This document shows positions 8,642 to 17,427 of a stretch of DNA of 64,000 bases, piece after piece (position 1 is the stretch's first letter; every line of letters starts with the position of its first letter). The position numbers were made by a program, and so were the translations under genes. Source of the stretch: Chitinophaga sp. XS-30 (GTDB lineage Bacteria; Bacteroidota; Bacteroidia; Chitinophagales; Chitinophagaceae). The notes under the pieces are model-generated. The model saw only the letters and a program-made list of their open reading frames with translations. It searched no databases and had not been told where the DNA came from. Location: positions 2,168,032 through 2,232,031 of the forward strand of contig NZ_CP043006.1 in the NCBI RefSeq assembly GCF_008086345.1, written 5' to 3'.

Positions 8642-9349
8642 TCAACCCGGTTTGTGGCAGCATTCCACGGTCACTTTTTCTTCCGTCTGCTGCATGGCGG
8701 GACTGATGTACGGGATGCCCAGGTTCAGTCCCCGCAGAATAAGCAGCACGGCCATGAGGCTCACCATCACCGGTATCATTTTCCGGATGCGGGTGCGCCA
8801 TTGCAGCGTGATGAGCTGTCCGAACCAGCTTACGGCGATCATCGCGGGCAGTGTTCCTGCTCCGAAAGCGCCCATGAACAGGGCGCCTTTCAGCACATCG
8901 CCGGTAGCGAGCGCCCCTGCAATGCCGATGTACACGAGTCCGCATGGCAGGAAACCATTGAAGAAGCCGATGCCGAACAGGGTGCGGAACTGTTGCCGGG
9001 CCAGCAGGCGCCCGAGGATCTGCCTGACCTTTCCCTGCCAGAAGGCTAAACGCGGCATCCGGGGCAGAAAACGCTGAAACAGCACCGTGGCCAGCAATAG
9101 CAGGCCGAGGGCGATGGACAGCCCCTGCTGCCATCCCCCGATATAGAATTGCCTGCCCAGCCATCCGAATAGTACGCCCATGAGCATGTATGCCATTACA
9201 CGGCCGGCGTTGTACAGCAGAATGCCGCCCATCTTTTTGCCGCCTTCCAGGTGATGTACGGGAAGGGTGAGCGCAATGGGGCCGCACATGCCGATGCAGT
9301 GGAAGCTTCCGAGGAAGCCAAGCAGTATGGCCGATAACAGGTAGGTCAT
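8642..9349 (-). CDS. Sulfite exporter TauE/SafE-like membrane protein of the cbb3 cluster
   Basis: A 235 aa polytopic membrane protein with about six hydrophobic segments. The motif GFLGSFHCIGMCGPI near the N-terminus and FNGFLPCGLVYIG in the middle are characteristic of the DsbD_2/SafE-like proteins that accompany ccoG-ccoH-ccoI. The start is the ATG at 9349, which overlaps the TGA of fixH by 4 bp (ATGA), showing translational coupling; a longer upstream frame is rejected. Relatives are proposed to act in copper or thiol handling during cbb3 oxidase assembly. The Cys pairs inside membrane segments and a C-terminal CCHKPG agree with that, but the function is inference. Confidence 0.85.
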   Translation of the reverse strand: MTYLLSAILLGFLGSFHCIGMCGPIALTLPVHHLEGGKKMGGILLYNAGRVMAYMLMGVLFGWLGRQFYIGGWQQGLSIALGLLLLATVLFQRFLPRMPRLAFWQGKVRQILGRLLARQQFRTLFGIGFFNGFLPCGLVYIGIAGALATGDVLKGALFMGAFGAGTLPAMIAVSWFGQLITLQWRTRIRKMIPVMVSLMAVLLILRGLNLGIPYISPAMQQTEEKVTVECCHKPG

Positions 9350-9783
9350 TGCACAAAGAATTGTTTCTCCTGGAAATAGGGCGTGTCCCCGGACGTCCAC
9401 CGCAGTTTGATGCGGTAATTCCCGCGGTCGAACTTTTCGCGGGCGACCAGCAGTTTCCCCTGCCCGTCCAGTTGCAGCGGCAGGGTAAAATCCTTGCGGG
9501 AATCGGAGGGACGGTAAAAGATCACTTCGCCTTCCAGCGCAGCGCCGATGCATTCCTGCGGAAAGGCGATCTCCACGGCATCCGGCGTTTGCGTAACATT
9601 AACGGAGGCGGATAAACGATGATAGTTTACCTGCGCATCGATGTTCTGCTGGTATTTCAGTTCCTCCGCATAATAGTCCGGCGATGCCATGTCTAAACGG
9701 GTGCGCATGCTTTTGATCACCAGGGTAAGCATCCCGGCTGCAAAAACGATAAATACCAATGTGATACTGTATCCCCAGTTCAT
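9346..9783 (-). CDS. ccoH: FixH family protein (CcoH), cbb3 oxidase assembly
   Basis: A 145 aa protein with one N-terminal membrane anchor (residues 4-25, ITLVFIVFAAGMLTLVIKSM) followed by a FixH-type periplasmic domain with a motif of the form ASPDYYAEELKYQQNIDA, which is diagnostic for the family. FixH/CcoH is needed for stable assembly of cbb3 oxidase and associates with the CcoN-CcoO-CcoP complex. It sits between ccoG and the TauE/SafE-like gene, overlapping the latter by 4 bp. Confidence 0.9.
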   Translation of the reverse strand: MNWGYSITLVFIVFAAGMLTLVIKSMRTRLDMASPDYYAEELKYQQNIDAQVNYHRLSASVNVTQTPDAVEIAFPQECIGAALEGEVIFYRPSDSRKDFTLPLQLDGQGKLLVAREKFDRGNYRIKLRWTSGDTPYFQEKQFFVQ

Positions 9784-9795
9784 GATCTTGTTTTT

Positions 9796-11184
9796 TTATT
9801 TTGCCGGTCCCAGGAAGGTGGTCTGTTTTGTGATGATCAATTCATCTCCCTGATATAGACCGATGGTGAGCACTGATTTTCTTTTTTGTATGGCATTGCG
9901 GGGCAGTACCACGAAGAACGTGCCTTCGCCCTGCCCTTCGGCTTTGATATGTATCTGCGGCTGGCCTATCGTTTCCACATGCCCCGGTGTTTTTTCCAGG
10001 CGCAGGGTAAGCGGTACCTCCGATGTGGTTTTGTTCACCAGCTTGATGCGGTACAGATTGCTGATACTGTCCAGCCCCCTTTCCTGGTACAGCATGCCCG
10101 CTGTGCGGATGATGGTGCCGCTTACCGGCTTCCGGCTGATGAGCAGGAAAACGATGGCGCCGGTGATCAGCAGCAGCACGGTGCTGTACGTTTTCAGGCG
10201 GGGCGTAAACCGCAGCGGCTGTTTTTTGGCGATGCCGTTTTCCGAAGCGTAGCGGATCAGGCCGGTGGGCCTGCCTGTTTTTTCCATCATGAAATCACAG
10301 GCATCGATGCAGGCGGTACAATTCACGCATTCCAGCTGGGTACCGTTACGTATATCTATGCCCGTTGGACAAACATGCACGCATTGCATGCAGTCGATGC
10401 AATCGCCCAGTTCCGGTGCATCTTTTTTGTACTTCCCCCGTGGTTCGCCGCGTACGTAGTCATATGCCACCACCACCGAATCTTTGTCCAGCAGCACACT
10501 TTGCAGCCTGCCGTAGGGGCAGACCACGGTGCAGACCTGTTCCCGGAAGAAGGCAAAGACGGCATAGAACACGCCGGAGAATACCATCATCGCTATAAAC
10601 CCGCCTGCGTGGCTGGAAAGCGGATCGGTGACGATGGCCTGCAGGTCCTGTATGCCGATGATATAGGCAAGAAAGGTATTGGCGATCAGTACGGAGAGCA
10701 CAAAGAAGATCACGTGTTTCAATGTTTTCTTCCTGATCTTTTCCGCATTCCAGGGCGCTTTGTCCAGCATTTTCTGCGCCGGGGCATCGCCTTCTATCCA
10801 GTATTCGATCTTGCGGAACACCATTTCCATGAAGATCGTCTGCGGGCAGACCCATCCGCAGAAAAGCCTTCCGAAGGCCATGGTAAAAAGCACGATGAAG
10901 AGAATGAAAGCCACCATGGCCAGTCCGAATATGAAGAAATCCTGCGGCCAGAAGATGGCGCCGAAGAGAATGAACCGCCCTTCCGTTACATCGAAAAGAA
11001 ACAGGGGCCTGCCGTTCACTTGTATGAACGGCAAGCTGAAAAATACGATGAAATAAATGTAGCTGACGATGCTTCTGATGTTGAAAAGCCTGCCTTTGGG
11101 TCTTTTGGCGTAGATCCATTTACGTTTGCCCTGTTTGGTAACGGTGGCGATACTGTCTCTGAATATTTCTTCTTCTTCTTTCAT
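9796..11184 (-). CDS. ccoG: Cytochrome c oxidase accessory protein CcoG (FixG/RdxA)
   Basis: A 462 aa polyferredoxin membrane protein. It has about five transmembrane segments, the signature GWVCPQTIFMEMVFRKIEYW, and two [4Fe-4S] ferredoxin clusters (CIDCMQCVHVCP and CVNCTACIDAC), plus a C-terminal Ig-like IG_CcoG domain (residues about 350-462). Known CcoG proteins reduce Cu(II) to Cu(I) for the CuB centre of cbb3 oxidase. It lies 8 bp from ccoP and 12 bp from ccoH in one operon. Confidence 0.95.
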   Translation of the reverse strand: MKEEEEIFRDSIATVTKQGKRKWIYAKRPKGRLFNIRSIVSYIYFIVFFSLPFIQVNGRPLFLFDVTEGRFILFGAIFWPQDFFIFGLAMVAFILFIVLFTMAFGRLFCGWVCPQTIFMEMVFRKIEYWIEGDAPAQKMLDKAPWNAEKIRKKTLKHVIFFVLSVLIANTFLAYIIGIQDLQAIVTDPLSSHAGGFIAMMVFSGVFYAVFAFFREQVCTVVCPYGRLQSVLLDKDSVVVAYDYVRGEPRGKYKKDAPELGDCIDCMQCVHVCPTGIDIRNGTQLECVNCTACIDACDFMMEKTGRPTGLIRYASENGIAKKQPLRFTPRLKTYSTVLLLITGAIVFLLISRKPVSGTIIRTAGMLYQERGLDSISNLYRIKLVNKTTSEVPLTLRLEKTPGHVETIGQPQIHIKAEGQGEGTFFVVLPRNAIQKRKSVLTIGLYQGDELIITKQTTFLGPAK

Positions 11185-11192
11185 GGTTTTGC

Positions 11193-12263
11193 TTATTCCT
11201 CACCTTCGTATAAAGTACCCTGTTGTTCCTTCGGGTTCGCGGGATTGGTGCCGCGAATGGTCCTGATGTACGCGGTGAGCTGTGCCAGCTGTTTGGGTGA
11301 GAAGTCCTCTTTCCAGGATTTCATGCCTTTTTCCGGTACACCATATTTGATCGTTGAAAATATTTCATTCACTTTTCCGCCATGTATCCAGTAGTTGTCC
11401 GTCAGGTTGGGGCCTACGGTGCCTTGTCCGTCAGGACCATGACAGGCCGCACAATTGATCACGAAAAGTTTTTTGCCGGTCTCGATATCCGCCGCTTCTG
11501 CCAGCAGCGTTACATTATTCTCGTCAATATTATTGGCTGCATTTTTCAGGTACGCTTCTTTGGCTGCCGCCGCTTTGGCTTCCGCTATGGCCAGTTCTTC
11601 GAGCTGCAAGGGCGCGGCGTGTGTCACGTGGTAACGCCAGAGATATACTACGGCAAAGAGAATGCTGAAGTAGAAGCCGTAACGCCACCAGGGGGGCGTA
11701 GGATTGTTCAGTTCGCGTATGCCGTCGTAATCATGCCCCATGTCCGCTTCCGCTTCGGTAACCGCATCCAGGCTTTTTGTGCGGTTGAGTTTTTCCATCC
11801 AGTTGATGCGGGGTTTGCCGGGCGCGGGTGTGTGGGCCTTCTTCACTTTTTCCTTGCGTTTGATGCCGGTGAGCACACGCAAGGCGCTGATCAGCATCAT
11901 GATCACCAGCAATTCCACACCGATCATCAATGCCATCAAAGTGAATACGGTATCGGACAATCCGGGTACAATGCTTGTCGAAGCACCCTGCGCCTGAGCG
12001 CCGGTGCTGATCAGCAGCAGCAGTGCCACGGGCAGTATCTTTTCTTTTTTGATCCTTTCGCGGTAGATGTCCATGGCGCCCATAACGGTGTAACCAAGTA
12101 TCAGGATGGCGATCAGCAGGCCGAAGGCCACGCACAGGAGCAGTAGTGCCACCGGGTGGCTGAGGTCTTTGAACGGAGAGGATGCGGGGCCTTGTGCGGA
12201 TGCTGCGAGGGCGGGCAGCATCAGCAGCACAAAGGCCAGTAGTCGTTTAGTCGTACAGCGCAT
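11193..12263 (-). CDS. ccoP: cbb3-type cytochrome c oxidase subunit III (CcoP), mono-haem
   Basis: A 356 aa membrane cytochrome. After a signal-like segment there are two further hydrophobic segments, then the CcoP N-terminal motif (MGHDYDGIRELNNPTPPWW, followed by a membrane helix) and a C-terminal cytochrome c domain with a single CAACH haem site and an axial Met in the KGMKSW region. Proteobacterial CcoP usually has two CxxCH motifs; only one is seen here. It passes electrons from soluble donors to the catalytic subunit. The 2-bp gap to ccoQ and 8-bp gap to ccoG indicate one operon. Confidence 0.92.
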   Translation of the reverse strand: MRCTTKRLLAFVLLMLPALAASAQGPASSPFKDLSHPVALLLLCVAFGLLIAILILGYTVMGAMDIYRERIKKEKILPVALLLLISTGAQAQGASTSIVPGLSDTVFTLMALMIGVELLVIMMLISALRVLTGIKRKEKVKKAHTPAPGKPRINWMEKLNRTKSLDAVTEAEADMGHDYDGIRELNNPTPPWWRYGFYFSILFAVVYLWRYHVTHAAPLQLEELAIAEAKAAAAKEAYLKNAANNIDENNVTLLAEAADIETGKKLFVINCAACHGPDGQGTVGPNLTDNYWIHGGKVNEIFSTIKYGVPEKGMKSWKEDFSPKQLAQLTAYIRTIRGTNPANPKEQQGTLYEGEE

Positions 12264-12265
12264 GC

Positions 12266-12445
12266 TTAGCGGTTTTTAGGTTCGTCGTTGTCTAAGGGAA
12301 TGTGGCTGATCTGGTCCATCATTTTCTTGTCTGCCCGGAATGCCCAGAAGGCGGCCAGCAGGAAGAAAATGGAGAAGATCAGCAGCGAGGCCATCGGATA
12401 AATGCTGATGCCTGCAATGGATTCGAGATATTTGATGAATTTCAT
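12266..12445 (-). CDS. ccoQ: Small cbb3 oxidase membrane subunit (CcoQ/FixQ-like)
   Basis: A 59 aa protein with a single central transmembrane helix (about residues 17-37, PMASLLIFSIFFLLAAFWAF) and a short charged tail ending DNDEPKNR. Its position 3 bp after ccoNO and 2 bp before ccoP is the usual place of ccoQ, which stabilises the oxidase complex. Sequence conservation in this small family is low, so the assignment rests mostly on size, topology and context. Confidence 0.8.
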   Translation of the reverse strand: MKFIKYLESIAGISIYPMASLLIFSIFFLLAAFWAFRADKKMMDQISHIPLDNDEPKNR

Positions 12446-12448
12446 GAC

Positions 12449-14574
12449 CTAGTTTTTTTCAGGTGAAACCTTGATGTCTTTTCCAAGCCTTTGCATATAG
12501 GCGATCAATGCCACGATCTCCCGGTCTTCCGCTATTTCCAGCTTGTCCTGTTTCAGATTCGCCGTGATCTGTCTGGCCTGTTTGTCATAATCTGCATTGG
12601 CTGTCTTTTCATATCCCTGCTCATATGGCACGCCGAGCTTCCGCATCACATTGATCATCGCCGGGGTTTTGCTCTTGTCCACACGGCTGTCGAACAGCCA
12701 GGGATAAGTGGGCATGATACTGCCGGGAGACATGGATGTGGGATCGAGCATGTGGTTGTAGTGCCAGGAGTCCGGGTACTTGCCGCCCAGTCTCGCCAGG
12801 TCCGGACCGGTGCGTTTGGAGCCCCACTGGAACGGGTGGTCATAGATGAACTCGCCCGCTTTGGAGTATTCGCCATACCGCGCTACTTCATCGCGGAAAG
12901 GGCGGATCATCTGGGAGTGACAGGTATAACAGCCTTCGCGGATGTAGATATCCCGCCCGTGCAGCTCCAGCGGTGTATAAGGTTTTACGGTGCTGATGGT
13001 GGGAATATTGCTGCGGATGAGGAAGGTGGGCACCATTTCCAGGATGCCGCCGATGCCTACAACGATCAGGCTGAACACAGCCATCTGTACCGGTCTTCTT
13101 TCTATCCAGTTATGCCAGTGCGCTTTGCCGTATGTGGCGGTAATCTTTACCAGCGGGGGCGCCTCGGCTTCTTCATTGGCCACGAATTTGCCGCGGCGTA
13201 CTGTTTTTACAATATTCACGATCATCAGGATCAGCCCGCTTACGTACAACAATCCACCGAAGGCGCGCAGGGCGTACATCGGCACGATGGTGGTCACGGT
13301 TTCCAGGAACTGGAATTTCAGCTGTCCTTCTTCGGTGAACTGTTTCCACATCATGCTTTGTGTGAAAGCGGCCCAGTAAAGGGGAATGGCATAAAAGATA
13401 ATCCCCAGCGTACCGATCCAGAAGTGGGTGTTCGCCCATTTTTTGGAGTATAAATTGGTGTTGAACAGGCGCGGGACCATCCAGTAGAGAATGCCGAAGG
13501 TCAGGAACCCGTTCCAGCCCAGCGCCCCAACATGCACGTGGGCGATCGTCCAGTCCGTATAGTGAGAGATCGCATTCACATTTTTCAGCGAAAGCATCGG
13601 GCCTTCAAAAGTGGCCATACCGTATGCCGTCAAGGCTACCACGAAGAATTTCAGGATAGCATCTTCCCGCACCCGGTCCCATGCGCCGCGCAATGTCAGC
13701 AAACCGTTGAGCATACCGCCCCAGGAAGGCGCAATGAGCATGATGGAGAACACGGTGCCGAGGGATTGCGCCCATTCCGGCAGCGCAGTGTACAGCAAGT
13801 GGTGCGGACCGGCCCATATATAGATGAAGATCAGCGCCCAGAAGTGAATGATCGACCAGCGATAGGAATATACCGGCCTGTTCGCCGCTTTCGGCACGAA
13901 GTAATACATCAGGCCGAGATAGGGCGTGGTGAGGAAGAAAGCCACCGCGTTGTGGCCGTACCACCATTGCACCAGCGCATCCTGTACACCGGCATACCAG
14001 GAGTAGCTTTTGAAAGCGACAACGGCATCTCGAAGGAGTTGACAATGTGCAGCATGGCGATGGCTACCCAGGTGCCGATGTAGAACCAGATGGCCACATA
14101 CAGATGGGAAACGCGGCGTTTGAGGATAGTGCCCAGCATGTTGGCGCCGAATACCAGCCAGATCAACGTAATGGCAATGTCGAAAGGCCATTCCAGCTCG
14201 GCGTATTCCTTGCCGGTGGTATAACCCATGAATAACGTCAACGCACCTCCGGCGATGATGGCCTGCCATCCCCAGAAGTGTATCTTGCTCAGCAGATCGC
14301 TGAACATTCGCGCTTTACAAAGCCTTTGCAGGGAATAGTACACCCCCATGAAAATACCGTTGCCCACAAATGCGAAGATCACCGCATTGGTGTGTACGGG
14401 GCGGAGGCGGCCGAAGGTGGTGGGTGCATAACCAAGGTTCAGGTCAGGGTACACGAGTGCTGTTGCCGCCCAAAGGCCTGCCAGCATGCCGATCAGGCCC
14501 CAGAACAGGCAAGCCCAGGCGAACCATTTGACGGTGCGGTTGTCGTAAGAGAATTTTTCCAGTGAAGACATCAT
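12449..14574 (-). pseudogene. ccoNO: Fused cbb3-type cytochrome c oxidase subunits I and II (CcoNO), with a single-base frameshift
   Basis: The reading begins at the ATG at 14574 (MMSSLEKFSYDNRTVKW) and carries CcoN, the haem-copper catalytic subunit, up to LHIVNSFEMPL. It then goes out of frame at about 14012-14020, where the normal SxxKSYSWYAGVQDALVQWW continues in a different frame down to 12449. Adding one base there gives an intact protein of about 708 aa: CcoN (12 membrane helices, His ligands for haem b and CuB such as HTNAVIF and WWYGHNAV) fused to the mono-haem CcoO domain (CYTCHSQMIRPFRDEV). CcoN-CcoO fusion is known in Bacteroidota. The rest of the gene and operon is intact, so a sequencing error or a very recent mutation is more likely than decay. 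Confidence 0.88.
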
Positions 14575-14592
14575 ACAGTTTATTGTTTCAGA

Positions 14593-14745
14593 TTAGTCGT
14601 TGTTGATCTTTTCGTCAAACAGCATACGGCGGGCTGGCGAGTAATCATCTTCATACTGTCCGTCTTTGACGGACCAGATAAAGGCGATCAGAAAGAACAG
14701 CGCAACCACGAGGCTCGCACCGAGGAGGAGGAATATCACACTCAT
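14593..14745 (-). CDS. ccoS: cbb3-type cytochrome oxidase assembly protein CcoS
   Basis: A 50 aa protein beginning MSVIFLLLGASLVVALFFL: one transmembrane helix followed by FIWSVKDGQYEDDYSPARRML, the conserved CcoS core (W-x2-[KR]xGQYDD). CcoS is required for cofactor insertion into cbb3 oxidase. It is 18 bp upstream of ccoNO and downstream of ccoI, a standard order in this phylum. Confidence 0.93.
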   Translation of the reverse strand: MSVIFLLLGASLVVALFFLIAFIWSVKDGQYEDDYSPARRMLFDEKINND

Positions 14746-14795
14746 AACTGGTTGTTTTAATAATGTAAAAGTAGGGGGTGATGCGAACCTGGCTG

Positions 14796-14809
14796 ATGAT
14801 GCCAGTCAA
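14796..14809. promoter_or_regulatory. Possible Fnr/Crp-family site upstream of ccoS
   Basis: On the minus strand this reads TTGAC-TGGC-ATCAT, which matches 8 of 10 arm positions of the Fnr consensus TTGAT-N4-ATCAA. It lies 51-64 bp upstream of the ccoS start, in the gap after ccoI, a good place to activate ccoS-ccoNO-ccoQ-ccoP under low oxygen. Confidence 0.4.
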
Positions 14810-14827
14810 ATCCGCTGATGACTGTCA

Positions 14828-17188
14828 TCAGCGCAGCAGGCGCTTTCCGGCCCATTCACTCATGCCATAGGTGATCAGGATCAGGCTGATGGAACTGGAA
14901 GGCATCAGGATGGCAGCTGTCAGGGGAGACAGGATGCCCTGCACGGCAAAGTACAGCCCCGTGATGTTATAAATAGTGGAGTAAGCGAAGCTGAAAAGGA
15001 TAATACGTTTGTTCACTTTGCATAACCGGATGAATGCCGGGAGCTTCCGCAGCTGCGCCGCTTCCATGATCCCGTCGCTGGCAGGGGTGAAGTTGTTGCT
15101 GTTCTCTGTGAGGGAGATGCCCGTATCGCTTTGTTTCAGTGCACCGGCATCATTCAGGCCATCCCCGATCATCATGACGTGCTTGCCTTGCTGCTGCAGT
15201 TGCAGGATATAATTGAGCTTGTCATCCGGCTGTTGGCGGAAGCGCAGGGTGGTTTCCGGTCCCATCATTTTGCGGAGCGGCAACTCTTCCCCGGCATGGT
15301 CGCCGGAAAGTACGGTCATGGGATATTTGAGGCGTTTCAGCATGTGGTCTATGCCCGCGCGGTAAGTATTGCGGATGAGGAAGTATCCCGCAGGCTGCCG
15401 GTCAATGCGAAGATGAACGATGCTGCCGTATTGGTCCGCCGGATCTGGTATGCCTGTCCATGCCGAATTGCCGAGCCGGATGTGCAGATGATGTGCGGTG
15501 CCTTCAATGCCCTGGCCCGCCCGTTCTGAAAAGTGCGCTACCGTTGAAGAGAAGGGCTGCCCCAGGAACCCCTGTATCATTTTGCTGGCCGGGTGCTGCG
15601 ACTGCCCCGTCAGCGCGGAAACGGCATCTTTCTCGGGGATGGACAGCGGCCGGCCATGCCATTCCACGGCCGTATCCTCGCGGGAAGTGAGCGTACCGGT
15701 TTTGTCGAATACAATATGATCGCTGACGGCAAGGCTTTCTATGGCCTGTGCGTTCCGCAGGTATAACCCGTGGCGGCTCAGGATGCGCAGGATGTGGCCG
15801 TTGGTGAACGAAGCCGCCAGCAGCAATGCGCAGGGGCATGCTATAATGAGAATAGCGGTAACCGCCGGCCATATCTTCGATGCGTCATAAATGCCCCAAT
15901 AAATGGCCGTGGCCGCCGCAACGGTAAGTACGATCCAGGTGAAATACTGGCCGAGCAAATGAATGAAGGATGCTTTCTGTTGTTTGTCGCCTTTCAGTTC
16001 ATCCCGGTTCCAGAGGCTGGTGAGGTAACTCTGCGCCACTTCGCGGATGGTCAGTATCTCTATATTCCCTTCCAGCTGCCGCCCGCCGGCATAGACCAGT
16101 TCTCCCATATTCTTCATGACCGGTTCTGATTCCCCGGTCACGAAACTATAATCGATCAGCGCCTTGCCTTTTACCAGGATGCCGTCCGCAGGCACCAGCT
16201 CCTGGTGATGAATGAGCAGTGTGTCGCCGGCTTTCACATCCGGCAGCACTTTGGTGGTTTCCTGCCGGCCGTTGATCACGCTGACGGCTATGGGGAAATA
16301 GGCGGTGTAGTCCCGGTCGAACGAAAGCCCCTGGTAGGTCTTGTCCTGCAGTATCCTGCCAATGAGCATGAACAGTACGATGCCGGTCATCGAATCGAAA
16401 TAACCGGCCCCGGAGCCGGACAGCACATCCACGAGACTGCGCACAAAGGTTACCACGATGGCCAGTACAATGGGCACGTCTATATTAAGAAAGCCGTGTT
16501 TCAATCCTTTCCAGGCGGAGGCATAGAAAGCCTGGGCGCTGTAAAAGAACACAGGGAGGGATAAAGCGAGATTAAGGTATCTGAAAACGGTGCTCATGCC
16601 TGCTTCCAGGTGCTCGCCGGAGAAATATTCCGGGAAGCTGAGCAGCATGATATTGCCGAAGCTGAAACCGGCAACGCCCAGCTGGTAGATCAGCCTGCGG
16701 CTGACGGCGGGTTTTTTCTTTCCCAGGTCCTGCAGGCTGATATAAGGCTCATAGCCTATGCTGGTGAGCGTTTCCGCCACTTTCCGGAGGGAGGTTTGCT
16801 GCTGATGGAAGATGATACGGGCTTCTTTCTTCGAAAAGTTCACATTCACCTGTTGTACACCGGCATCCAGCCGGTGCAGGTTCTCCAGCAGCCAGAGGCA
16901 GGAGCTGCAATGGATGTTCGGGATATAAAAGGTCACATGGGTCTGCTGATGGTCCTGGAACTGGACCAGCTGTTGCTGTATCCTGTCATCTTCCAGGAAA
17001 GCGAATTTGTCTTTCCGGACGGCCATGCGCTGGGCCATGCCCGGCCTTTCATTCATTTCATAGTAATTGCATAGGCCGTTCTCGTTCAGCAGCTCATATA
17101 CCATCTCACAACCATTGCAACAGAACCGGTCGCCCTGCGGGCAGGGTTCCCCGCAGTGTGCGCATAACTGTTGTACCTGTGTATCCAT
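14828..17188 (-). CDS. ccoI: Copper-transporting P1B-type ATPase of cbb3 oxidase assembly (CcoI/FixI)
   Basis: A 786 aa heavy-metal P-type ATPase. It starts with a Cys-rich segment (CAHCGEPCPQGDRFCCNGC, residues 9-27) that is typical of CcoI, followed by an HMA domain with CSSC (C94, C97), eight membrane helices, TGES (351-354, actuator), the metal-selective CPC (451-453) in helix 6 and the phosphorylation motif DKTGT (D495). CcoI moves Cu(I) out of the cytoplasm for CuB of the oxidase. It is the first gene of the block and has the strongest Fnr-like palindrome in its upstream region. Confidence 0.93.
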   Translation of the reverse strand: MDTQVQQLCAHCGEPCPQGDRFCCNGCEMVYELLNENGLCNYYEMNERPGMAQRMAVRKDKFAFLEDDRIQQQLVQFQDHQQTHVTFYIPNIHCSSCLWLLENLHRLDAGVQQVNVNFSKKEARIIFHQQQTSLRKVAETLTSIGYEPYISLQDLGKKKPAVSRRLIYQLGVAGFSFGNIMLLSFPEYFSGEHLEAGMSTVFRYLNLALSLPVFFYSAQAFYASAWKGLKHGFLNIDVPIVLAIVVTFVRSLVDVLSGSGAGYFDSMTGIVLFMLIGRILQDKTYQGLSFDRDYTAYFPIAVSVINGRQETTKVLPDVKAGDTLLIHHQELVPADGILVKGKALIDYSFVTGESEPVMKNMGELVYAGGRQLEGNIEILTIREVAQSYLTSLWNRDELKGDKQQKASFIHLLGQYFTWIVLTVAAATAIYWGIYDASKIWPAVTAILIIACPCALLLAASFTNGHILRILSRHGLYLRNAQAIESLAVSDHIVFDKTGTLTSREDTAVEWHGRPLSIPEKDAVSALTGQSQHPASKMIQGFLGQPFSSTVAHFSERAGQGIEGTAHHLHIRLGNSAWTGIPDPADQYGSIVHLRIDRQPAGYFLIRNTYRAGIDHMLKRLKYPMTVLSGDHAGEELPLRKMMGPETTLRFRQQPDDKLNYILQLQQQGKHVMMIGDGLNDAGALKQSDTGISLTENSNNFTPASDGIMEAAQLRKLPAFIRLCKVNKRIILFSFAYSTIYNITGLYFAVQGILSPLTAAILMPSSSISLILITYGMSEWAGKRLLR

Positions 17189-17244
17189 TCCGTAAAAGTA
17201 ACCGGGGTACGGTCGCTGTACGATGATGGCTGTTACAGCCGGAA

Positions 17245-17258
17245 CTGATTGTGATCAG
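17245..17258. promoter_or_regulatory. Fnr/Crp-type palindrome upstream of ccoI
   Basis: CTGAT-TGTG-ATCAG is a perfect 5-4-5 inverted repeat with the TGAT/ATCA half-sites of Fnr-type regulators. It lies 57-70 bp upstream of the ccoI start codon, a suitable activator position. The regulator gene is not in the window. Confidence 0.5.
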
Positions 17259-17358
17259 CGATATCCGTCAGTCCGGGGCATGACCGCGGTCAGGAATCTG
17301 TAAAAGCATACCATAATTCTGTAACAATCACTTTGTTGGCCGGGCTTACCTTTGTACC

Positions 17359-17427
17359 ATGCAAAAGATGATCATCGGCATATTCCGGTTTATCCGGTCA
17401 TTCTTCAAAAAGAGTTGTTGCCGGTAA
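17359..17427 (+). CDS. Possible 22-residue cationic micro-ORF
   Basis: A short frame MQKMIIGIFRFIRSFFKKSC, ending in CR, lies in the 414-bp region between the divergent ccoI and L,D-transpeptidase genes. It is preceded by a perfect -7 box TACCTTTG (17347-17354), only 4 bp from the ATG, so it would be leaderless. The peptide is hydrophobic and basic with a terminal CC. It may simply be chance sequence inside the 5' leader of the downstream gene. Apart from this frame and the palindrome at 17245-17258, nothing else was recognised between 17189 and 17602. Confidence 0.2.
   Translation: MQKMIIGIFRFIRSFFKKSCCR

Noticed and set aside
9886..11394. Long (502 codon) frame on the plus strand opposite ccoG and ccoP
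   Set aside because: It is antisense to clearly conserved genes; its translation is rich in His, Gln and Asp-Gly runs without any domain, as expected for a shadow of G+C-rich coding DNA.
12449..14574. Programmed frameshift in ccoNO
   Set aside because: No slippery heptamer or downstream structure was recognised, and cbb3 oxidases are not known to use recoding; a sequencing error or mutation is simpler.
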